Shown here one piece after another: positions 14,195 through 19,986 of a stretch of 20,823 bases of DNA (its first letter is position 1; the number at the start of each line of letters is the position of its first letter). A model generated the notes under the pieces. It was not told the origin of the DNA. It saw only the letters and a list, made by a program, of their open reading frames with translations, and did no database searches. Made by a program: the position numbers and the translations under genes. This stretch comes from CAYRML01 sp964425485 (lineage in GTDB: Bacteria; Bacillota; Dehalobacteriia; UBA4068). Location: contig CAYRML010000020.1 of the NCBI GenBank assembly GCA_964425485.1, positions 1 through 20,823 of the forward strand. Direction: 5' to 3'.

Positions 14195-15139
14195 GTGAAA
14201 GAGCAGTATATTTGTGTGTCTGTTTCTGCGCCGGACCAACTGGAAGAAGCTATCAGTCAGCTATTTTGGCAATATGATTGCCAGGGACTGATGATTGATG
14301 ATCCGCGGATGATTGCCGACCATTTGCAGCGCCAGGATTGGGAAGCCTCTGTCTTTGCAGGACAGCAGATTATCACCGGCCGCATAGAAATTTGCGCTTG
14401 GTTTACCGCGGATGACGCAGGCCGGAAAAATATAAAAGATTTTAGGGAGGCCCTGGCCTCCCTTTTAGCCATGTCCAATCTTGCTGATAATGATGTCCGT
14501 ATTGAGCAGGCCGCGGCCCCGGATGTGGACTGGGTTGCTGAATTCAAAAAACACTTCCATACGCGCCTGATCGGGCAAAACATCATTATAAAGCCCAGCT
14601 GGGACAATTATGAGCCAGAACCGGGGCAGATAGTTATAGAGATGGATCCGGGCATGGCTTTTGGCAGCGGTGACCATACCACAACGGCTTTATGCTTGGC
14701 GGCCTTGGAAAAATATTTACAGCCGCTGGCCGTGGCAGCCGATATAGGCTGCGGTAGCGCCATCTTGGCTATTGCAGCGGCTTTGTTGGGAGCGCAAAAG
14801 GTTTGGGCCGTTGATAATGATCCGCAGGCGGTGCAAATAGCAAAAGAGAATATCGCTTTAAACAAAGTCGGCCATATCGTGCAGGTGGTCTGTGGTCATT
14901 TGGCCGATGAAAGTCAGGAAAAATTCAATTTGATCATGGCCAATATTGTGGCCGATCCTATAATCGAACTTATCCCAAAAGCTGCCGATTTACTTTTGGA
15001 CCGAGGCCTTTTGATAGCCTCCGGTATTTTGCAATCCCGATCTACGGAAGTGGAAGAAGTTTTGCTGCGGCATGGTTTTGCCATTCAGGAAACTTGGTTG
15101 GAAAATGGTTGGTATGCGGTGGTTGCCAGGCATCAATAA
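14195..15139 (+). CDS. prmA: Ribosomal protein L11 methyltransferase
   Basis: SAM-dependent enzyme that trimethylates ribosomal protein L11. 314 residues, the family length. The N-terminal domain recognises L11. The catalytic domain has DPGMAFGSGDHTTT (residues 151-164; more often GTGxHxTT in the family), SAM motif I ADIGCGSAILAIAAA (from about 182), acidic motif II AVDNDPQAV and the catalytic-region motif NIVADPIIEL. The start is GTG 14195 after AAGGGGA (14184-14190), with a rather short 4-base spacing. It lies 21 bases after dnaJ without a terminator, so it should be read from the CIRCE promoter. rsmE, its usual downstream neighbour in Bacillota, is missing here. Confidence 0.95.
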   Translation: MKEQYICVSVSAPDQLEEAISQLFWQYDCQGLMIDDPRMIADHLQRQDWEASVFAGQQIITGRIEICAWFTADDAGRKNIKDFREALASLLAMSNLADNDVRIEQAAAPDVDWVAEFKKHFHTRLIGQNIIIKPSWDNYEPEPGQIVIEMDPGMAFGSGDHTTTALCLAALEKYLQPLAVAADIGCGSAILAIAAALLGAQKVWAVDNDPQAVQIAKENIALNKVGHIVQVVCGHLADESQEKFNLIMANIVADPIIELIPKAADLLLDRGLLIASGILQSRSTEVEEVLLRHGFAIQETWLENGWYAVVARHQ

Positions 15140-15159
15140 TAGATAATAAAGGAAGAGAA

Positions 15160-16524
15160 ATGATGCTGGAAAAAGAAAAAACATTCGCCCTGTGTACGCT
15201 GGGCTGCAAAGTTAATCAGGAAGAAGGGGCTGCCATGGCGGCTCTTTTATCCGCGGCCGGCTATCGGCAAGTAGCTTTTTCCGCTATAGCCGATATATAT
15301 ATCATCAATACCTGCACCGTGACCCATGTGGCCGATCGCAAATGCCGGGCCATGATCCGCCGCGCCGTTAAAACGAATGCCGAAGCCTTGGTAGTGGTTG
15401 CCGGCTGCTATGCTCAGATCTCCGGCCAGGAGGCGGCAGCCATAGAAGGAGTGGATTTAGTAATCGGCGTGGATGAAAGAGCCAGCCTCCTATCCTTAAT
15501 CGAGCACTGCCGGCAGCGGCAAAAACCTTTTCTGGCTGTAGGGGATATCAGTAAGGCGGACAAGTTTATGCCTATTGGCGATGGGGCAGCTAGCCAGAAT
15601 CGGGCGCGGGCTTATTTGAAGATTGAAGATGGCTGTGACCAATTTTGTCATTATTGCCTGGTACCTTATGCTCGTGGTCCGGTGCGCAGCCTACCTCTGC
15701 CAGAGGTTGTGGAGCAGGCCCAAGCTTTGTTGGCTGCGGATCATAAGGAAATCGTTTTGACCGGCATCCATATCGGCGCTTATGGGCAGGATTTGCCTGG
15801 CATTGATCTGCAGCTTTTGCTGCAGCAGCTGCTGGCCTTGCCCGGCGATTGGCGCTTGCGCCTGGGATCGTTGGAGCCGCAACAGATAGATGAGCGGCTG
15901 ATCAAGCTTGTGGCCGGCAATGATAAAATATGTAAACATTTGCATATACCTTTACAGGCAGGCTCTGATAAGATATTGGCAGCTATGGGCAGGCATTATG
16001 ATACAGCTTTTTATGCCGAGCTGCTGCAAAGGCTGCGTGCTTCTGTCCCTGATATAGCCATTACCAGTGATGTGATGGTCGGTTATCCGGGAGAAAGTGA
16101 GAAGGATTTTGCCGATTCTTATGATTTTTGCCGCAATATGGCTTTTGCCGGCCTGCATATTTTCCCTTATTCTCCGCGGCAGCAGACGGTGGCAGCTACT
16201 CTGTCGCAGCAGGTGCCGGCAGCCATCAAGGAGAATCGCGCGGCTTGTTTAGCGGCCTTGGCCCAAGATCTGGCCTCTGCCTATGGCTCTGCTTTTGTGG
16301 GCCGAAAACTGCATCTGTTGCTGGAACAAAAAGTTAAAATCGACGAGCGCGAATATTGGCAGGGACACAGCGAGAATTATTTGCCGCTTTATCTGCCTTG
16401 TGGCAGGCAAGCCAAAGGCAGTATTGTTCCTGTGATCATGACGGTTCCTTATTTTCCGTTGGCTGGAGAAAAAAAGAAAAAAAACGGCTTTTTTTGTCGA
16501 GAGGCAGGAATAGACCGCTTTTAG
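15160..16524 (+). CDS. mtaB: tRNA N6-threonylcarbamoyladenosine methylthiotransferase MtaB
   Basis: Radical SAM enzyme that converts t6A37 to ms2t6A37 in ANN-decoding tRNAs. 454 residues. The N-terminal cluster domain has the MtaB signature TLGCKVNQEE with C16, then C52 in INTCTV and C83 in VAGCYAQ. The radical SAM motif is C159, C163 and C166 in CDQFCHYCLVPYARGP. The later segments RLGSLEPQQID, HIPLQAGSDKIL and DVMVGYPGESEKDF are typical, and a C-terminal TRAM-like domain follows. KVNQ at the first cysteine separates it from MiaB and RimO. ATG 15160 is preceded by AAAGGAAG; ATG 15163 is equally possible. The last ~20 residues cross an A7-G-A8 tract and look like a non-conserved tail. Confidence 0.94.
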   Translation: MMLEKEKTFALCTLGCKVNQEEGAAMAALLSAAGYRQVAFSAIADIYIINTCTVTHVADRKCRAMIRRAVKTNAEALVVVAGCYAQISGQEAAAIEGVDLVIGVDERASLLSLIEHCRQRQKPFLAVGDISKADKFMPIGDGAASQNRARAYLKIEDGCDQFCHYCLVPYARGPVRSLPLPEVVEQAQALLAADHKEIVLTGIHIGAYGQDLPGIDLQLLLQQLLALPGDWRLRLGSLEPQQIDERLIKLVAGNDKICKHLHIPLQAGSDKILAAMGRHYDTAFYAELLQRLRASVPDIAITSDVMVGYPGESEKDFADSYDFCRNMAFAGLHIFPYSPRQQTVAATLSQQVPAAIKENRAACLAALAQDLASAYGSAFVGRKLHLLLEQKVKIDEREYWQGHSENYLPLYLPCGRQAKGSIVPVIMTVPYFPLAGEKKKKNGFFCREAGIDRF

Positions 16525-16565
16525 GGTGAATATTATCCAGATAGCTTTTTTTAGAGGTGATTTGC

Positions 16566-16873
16566 ATGACGGATTGTCTGTTTTGTAAAATGGTTAATAA
16601 GGAAATTCCTACCAATATTGCTTATGAAGATGCTGATATCATGGCTTTTCATGATATAGCGCCCAAGGCTCCGGTGCATATACTGATCATACCTAAAAAG
16701 CATCTGTCCGATATCAGCGANNNNNNNNNNTTGCAAAGCAGTTGGCTCAACAATTTGCCATCGACCAAAGCGGCTATCGCCTGGTTACCAATTGCAAGGC
16801 CGACAGCGGTCAGGAAGTCTTTCATTTGCATTTCCACTTGCTTGGCGGCGAACGTCTAGGCTGTTTTGTCTGA
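16566..16873 (+). CDS. hinT: HIT family hydrolase HinT, interrupted by an assembly gap
   Basis: Histidine-triad purine nucleoside phosphoramidase. The 5' part reads MTDCLFCKMVNKEIP to PKKHLSDIS (51 residues, then a codon starting GA). After the 10-N block the family C-terminus continues in another frame from 16733: AKQLAQQFAIDQSGYRLVTN, then the catalytic histidine triad in GQEVFHLHFHLLGGE, ending at TGA 16871-16873. Both halves match HinT, so the frame change is caused by a placeholder gap, not a mutation. About 98 residues are visible and the family has about 113, so some 15-16 residues are missing, and the true gap must be 3k+2 bases long (for example 47). AGAGGTGAT lies 4 bases upstream of the ATG. 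Confidence 0.92.
16721..16730. other. Assembly gap (10 N) within hinT
   Basis: Ten undetermined bases between the two halves of hinT. Family length implies that the true missing sequence is roughly 45-50 bases, so coordinates to the right are probably shifted relative to the real chromosome. Confidence 0.95.
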
Positions 16874-16890
16874 TTGTTTGAATCTGATAG

Positions 16891-16919
16891 TTGACGAGAA
16901 AGGTTTTTTGTTTTATAAT
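16891..16919 (+). promoter_or_regulatory. sigma-A promoter of rpsU
   Basis: TTGACG (16891-16896), a 17-base spacer and a perfect TATAAT (16914-16919) lie just after hinT. Transcription would start near 16926, giving a leader of about 80 bases. Confidence 0.88.
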
Positions 16920-16938
16920 AAAAAACAGCATAATTTTT

Positions 16939-16967
16939 CTTCGGTGGGCCAAAGGGCTCAGCCGAGG
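16939..16967 (+). promoter_or_regulatory. Structured 5' leader hairpin of rpsU
   Basis: CTTCGG (16939-16944) pairs with CCGAGG (16962-16967), and TGGGCC (16945-16950) pairs with GGCTCA (16955-16960), leaving an AAAG loop and one bulged G. Part of the left arm and loop, GCCAAA (16948-16953), can instead pair with TTTGGC (16983-16988) immediately before the Shine-Dalgarno. Two exclusive folds suggest translational control, but this is inference from sequence only. Confidence 0.5.
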
Positions 16968-17007
16968 CTATAGCGCAACCTGTTTGGCAAGGAGGGAGGG
17001 ATACTAA

Positions 17008-17184
17008 ATGAGTGAAGTTAGAGTAGGCAAAAATGAATCGTTGGATAGCGCTCTCAGGCGTTTTAAACGCACTTGCCAAAAAGCCGGTGTAATGGCGGAA
17101 ATCCGTAAGCATGAACATTACGAAAAACCGAGCGTAAAAAGAAAGAAAAAAGCTGAGGCAGCAAGAAAACGCAAATGGAATTAA
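17008..17184 (+). CDS. rpsU: 30S ribosomal protein S21
   Basis: Small basic 30S protein near the anti-Shine-Dalgarno end of 16S rRNA. 58 residues, the usual size, starting MSEVRVGKNESLDSALRRFK and ending with the basic tail KRKKKAEAARKRKWN. The central segment HEHYEKPSVKRK is the S21 signature. The ATG at 17008 follows a purine-rich GGAGGGAGGG (16991-17000). It has its own promoter, a structured leader and a strong terminator, so it is a single-gene unit. In Bacillus yqeY follows rpsU; it is absent here. Confidence 0.97.
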   Translation: MSEVRVGKNESLDSALRRFKRTCQKAGVMAEIRKHEHYEKPSVKRKKKAEAARKRKWN

Positions 17185-17215
17185 GCCATATCCCCCTCTC
17201 ATGAACAGCTTAGTG

Positions 17216-17250
17216 ATCCCGACATATATGTGTCGGGATTTTCTTTTTTT
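17216..17250 (+). terminator. Rho-independent terminator of rpsU
   Basis: A perfect 9-bp stem ATCCCGACA (17216-17224) / TGTCGGGAT (17231-17239) with a 6-base loop, followed by a T-rich run with one C through 17250. Confidence 0.93.
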
Positions 17251-17276
17251 GCTACCTAGGACAAATATGGATTCAG

Positions 17277-17305
17277 GATTATGATTTTGATAATTATTAT
17301 ACACA
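17277..17305 (+). promoter_or_regulatory. Possible sigma-E type promoter of yqfC-yqfD
   Basis: TATACACA (17298-17305) resembles the sigma-E -10 consensus CATACAMT, and GATTATG 14 bases upstream (17277-17283) partly matches the -35 consensus KMATATT. The Bacillus yqfC-yqfD genes are in the sigma-E regulon. A competing weak sigma-A reading is AGGACA (17258-17263) with TATGAT (17280-17285). Neither is decisive. Confidence 0.3.
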
Positions 17306-17340
17306 AAGGCCGCTTCTCTCTTAAAAAGAGTCGGCTTTTT
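17305..17340 (+). terminator. Terminator-like hairpin ahead of yqfC
   Basis: AAAG...CCG (17305-17312, one bulged G) pairs with CGGCTTT (17332-17338). An inner CTCTT/AAGAG stem is capped by AAA, and the right arm runs into a T5 tract ending at 17340. No gene lies between this and the rpsU terminator, so it may be a back-up terminator, the end of a short RNA, or an attenuator for yqfC. Confidence 0.55.
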
Positions 17341-17389
17341 GCGTATATTTTGGCTGTGCCGCCAATATATTGGAAACGGAGGTGTCTGC

Positions 17390-17677
17390 ATGGACAGCAG
17401 GAAAAATATGCGCAAAAATATAGCCCGCGCTCTGGAATTGCCCGATGAGATCGGAGTTGATTATTTAAAGCTCTCGCTTTGGGGTGACGAAAGACTGCTG
17501 GCAGAAAATCATAAAGGGATCTTGGAATATGGTCCCGGCGAAATTGTGCTCCGCAGCAGCCAGGGGCTTTTGCGCATTAGCGGGCGGGACTTGACCCTGT
17601 TATCATTAAAAGCAGATGAGCTGCAAATTACAGGACGCATAACAGCGATTGGCATCATTAATGATGAGGATATATAA
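17390..17677 (+). CDS. yqfC: Sporulation protein YqfC (YabP/YqfC family)
   Basis: Small sporulation protein of the YabP/YqfC family; its biochemical role is unknown. 95 residues, close to the Bacillus protein. The fold-defining segment LKLSLWGDERLLAENHKGIL is followed by short beta-strands (GEIVLRS, LLRISGRDLTLLSL, LQITGRITAIGII), typical of the family. ATG 17390 is chosen because CGGAGGTG (17377-17384) lies 5 bases upstream. The frame extends to TTG 17339, but that start lies inside the upstream hairpin. yqfD follows after 15 bases, the standard pair. In Bacillus both are made in the mother cell under sigma-E. Confidence 0.92.
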   Translation: MDSRKNMRKNIARALELPDEIGVDYLKLSLWGDERLLAENHKGILEYGPGEIVLRSSQGLLRISGRDLTLLSLKADELQITGRITAIGIINDEDI

Positions 17678-17692
17678 AAGGAGGAAACAGCT

Positions 17693-18937
17693 TTGCGGCG
17701 ATGGTGGCTAAAGGGACAGGGATTTTTAGAGATAGAGATTAAAGGGCTGGCCGTAGAGCGCTTCTTGAATCTGGCTGTGCAAAACAGTATAGATTTGCAA
17801 AACATACGCTTTGTTGCTAAGGACAAGGTGATATGCTTGATGGCTCTTAAAGATGTGCATTTTTTGCGTCCTTTAGCCAGAAAAAGCCGTTGCCGTATCC
17901 ATATCCGCAAGCGTTTGGGCCTGCCTTTTTTCTGGCGGCGTTTACAAAAGAGGAAGATGCTGGTGATTGGCTGCATCGTGTTTTGCCTGCTCTTTTATAT
18001 AGCAGGACATATCGCTTTGGAAGTGCAGATCACCGGTCCTGAGCCTATCAACGCTATCCAGGCTCAGCAGATAAAAGAGCTGGCCCAGGATAAGGGTATC
18101 GACAAAGGTAAGCTGATTTGGCATATGGATTTCGACGCGGCCAAAAAATATATAATGCTGAAAGATCCTACTTTGGCTTTCGTTAATATCAGTTCGCAGG
18201 GCAATAAAATAATTATTAAAGCTGTCAAAAGAACGGAGGTGGCAGCCGATGAAAAAAGCTTGCCGCCTGGTAATATTGTGGCCAAAGAGGATGGAGTGAT
18301 CCAGGATATTCTAGTTACCAAAGGAGAGGCCATGGTGAAGGCCGGCGATACGGTCAGTGCCGGGCAGATGCTTATACTGGGCTATGATGATAGTGGCCCA
18401 GTGGCGGCATCCGGCATTGTACGAGCTCATTGTTGGTATCAAGGTTATGGCGAATGTCTTATGTATGAGACCGGTTATAAAAACAGCGGCAGCCATTTTA
18501 CTCAGATCCAATTCGTCTGGCGGGACGAAGTTCAATTGATAGCGGGCGGACCGGCGGTGCCGGATTACGACTGTTTTTCCCAAACTACGCAGGTAATACC
18601 GTTGATAATATGGAGGAATATTACATTGCCTGTCGAAATAGTAAAAAAAGATTTCCGTGAACAAATTCCTTATCAGATTCAACGCAGTGAAGAAGATGCC
18701 GAGGAAAAAGCTGTCTCCGCGGCGGAAAATATGGCTATGAGAGAATTGCCTTTGAATGCGGAGATTCTTGATAAAAAAATAACTCTGTTGGCCGATAATG
18801 AGGAGATAAAAAAGGCCAAAATGCTGATAGAGGCCCGGATTGATTTGGGTCAATATCGGCCTTATAATGTTAACGCCAACCATGAACAATATAAAAGATT
18901 GCAGCAAGAAAAAAAAGCGCAAAGAAACAGCCCATAA
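17693..18937 (+). CDS. yqfD: Sporulation protein YqfD
   Basis: Sporulation membrane protein of the YqfD family, required for normal spore formation in Bacillus; mechanism not established. 414 residues, close to the family length. A cytoplasmic basic N-terminal domain (GFLEIEIKGLAVERFLNLAV) leads to one membrane segment at about residues 89-108 (MLVIGCIVFCLLFYIAGHIA). The large external part is mostly beta and includes VVAKEDGVIQDILVTKGEA-like sequence (NIVAKEDGVIQ ... GDTVSAGQMLILG), a lipoyl/barrel-sandwich-like motif usual in this family. The start is TTG 17693 with AAAGGAGGAA 8 bases upstream; no ATG fits the conserved N-terminus. phoH follows after 40 bases. Confidence 0.93.
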   Translation: MRRWWLKGQGFLEIEIKGLAVERFLNLAVQNSIDLQNIRFVAKDKVICLMALKDVHFLRPLARKSRCRIHIRKRLGLPFFWRRLQKRKMLVIGCIVFCLLFYIAGHIALEVQITGPEPINAIQAQQIKELAQDKGIDKGKLIWHMDFDAAKKYIMLKDPTLAFVNISSQGNKIIIKAVKRTEVAADEKSLPPGNIVAKEDGVIQDILVTKGEAMVKAGDTVSAGQMLILGYDDSGPVAASGIVRAHCWYQGYGECLMYETGYKNSGSHFTQIQFVWRDEVQLIAGGPAVPDYDCFSQTTQVIPLIIWRNITLPVEIVKKDFREQIPYQIQRSEEDAEEKAVSAAENMAMRELPLNAEILDKKITLLADNEEIKKAKMLIEARIDLGQYRPYNVNANHEQYKRLQQEKKAQRNSP

Positions 18938-18977
18938 TGGTAATAATATAAGTAATTCTTTTTAAGGGGGCATTTAT

Positions 18978-19952
18978 TTGTCACAAGAACAGCTGGAATT
19001 TTCCCGGGTAGAAGAGCATATTTCCTTGGGTGATAATGACTTAGCCGCCAATATCTTAGGAGATAATGATCAGCATCTGCGCTTGTTGGAGCAATCCCTG
19101 AGCGCAGATATAGTTGTGCGCGGCGATGAAGTACTGATTAGCGGGGATACTGATTCTGTAAATGATGCGATCAATGTTTTTGGACATTTGCTGACTTTGG
19201 CTAAAGGTGGAGTACCCATCACTACTTTGGCGGTTAATTATGCGCTCAGCCTAAAAAATCAAAAAAATGGCCGTTTGTCGGCTATATTGACGGAGAATAT
19301 CTATACCACTCCTCGGGGCAAACAGGTCAAACCCAAAAGCCTGGGACAATGGCAGTATTTGCAGGCCATTGCCGATAATGATATAGTTTTTGCCATAGGG
19401 CCGGCCGGCACCGGCAAAACCTATTTGGCGGTAGTCAAAGCTGTGGTGGCCTTAAAGCAAAAAAAGGTGGCCAAAATCGTCTTGGCCCGTCCGGCGGTAG
19501 AAGCGGGGGAAAAGCTGGGCTTTTTGCCTGGGGATTTGCAGGACAAGGTCAATCCTTATCTGCGGCCGGTTTATGATGCGCTGGATGATTTGCTGGGATT
19601 TGAGATGTCCAGGAAATTTGTGGAAAGAAATATAATCGAGGTTGTGCCTTTGGCTTATATGCGTGGGCGCACTTTGGATGATGCTTTTATCATTTTGGAT
19701 GAGGCCCAGAATACTACTCCCCAACAGATGAAAATGTTCCTTACCCGCTTGGGCATAGGCTCCCAGGCTGTGATTACCGGTGATATAACGCAGATAGATT
19801 TGCCGCCTGGGCAGAGCTGCGGCTTGATCGAGGCGGAGAGAAAGCTCAAGGATATAAAAGGTATTGTTTTTTGCTATCTAAGTAAGATAGATGTAGTGCG
19901 TCATCCTTTGGTGCAAAAAATCATTGAAGCATATGAAAGAAAATGGGTATAG
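18978..19952 (+). CDS. phoH: PhoH family ATPase/RNA-binding protein
   Basis: PhoH-like P-loop protein, often linked to RNA metabolism because it neighbours ybeY; the precise function is unsettled. 324 residues. The N-terminal KH-like region (about 20-80) is followed by the PhoH domain with Walker A GPAGTGKT (141-148), LARPAVEAGEKLGFLPGD, Walker B FIILDEAQNTTP with D241 and E242, and MKMFLTRLGIGSQAVITGD. TTG 18978 is the start, with AAGGGGG 7 bases upstream; the first internal ATG is far inside the P-loop domain. It follows yqfD and is 34 bases ahead of pgpH, the usual Bacillota order, so yqfC-yqfD-phoH-pgpH are probably one operon. Confidence 0.94.
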   Translation: MSQEQLEFSRVEEHISLGDNDLAANILGDNDQHLRLLEQSLSADIVVRGDEVLISGDTDSVNDAINVFGHLLTLAKGGVPITTLAVNYALSLKNQKNGRLSAILTENIYTTPRGKQVKPKSLGQWQYLQAIADNDIVFAIGPAGTGKTYLAVVKAVVALKQKKVAKIVLARPAVEAGEKLGFLPGDLQDKVNPYLRPVYDALDDLLGFEMSRKFVERNIIEVVPLAYMRGRTLDDAFIILDEAQNTTPQQMKMFLTRLGIGSQAVITGDITQIDLPPGQSCGLIEAERKLKDIKGIVFCYLSKIDVVRHPLVQKIIEAYERKWV

Positions 19953-19986
19953 TTGATGCCTGCTATGCTTTGTGACCGAGGTTAAA

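Noticed and set aside
16466..16500. A-run/T-run around CGGC at the end of mtaB as a terminator
   Set aside because: The stem would be only A-T pairs with a 4-base loop and lies before the stop codon, with no T-run after the stem.
16566..16873. hinT as a frameshifted pseudogene
   Set aside because: The frame change coincides exactly with a 10-N placeholder, and both halves, including HLHFH, are intact.
16822..17415. Long minus-strand open frame (197 codons) across the end of hinT, rpsU and the start of yqfC
   Set aside because: The + strand carries S21, two terminators and promoter boxes in the same bases, and the frame resembles no protein family I recognise.
18311..18922. Long minus-strand open frame (203 codons) opposite yqfD
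   Set aside because: YqfD is clear on the + strand; the antisense frame is a codon-bias shadow with no family features seen.
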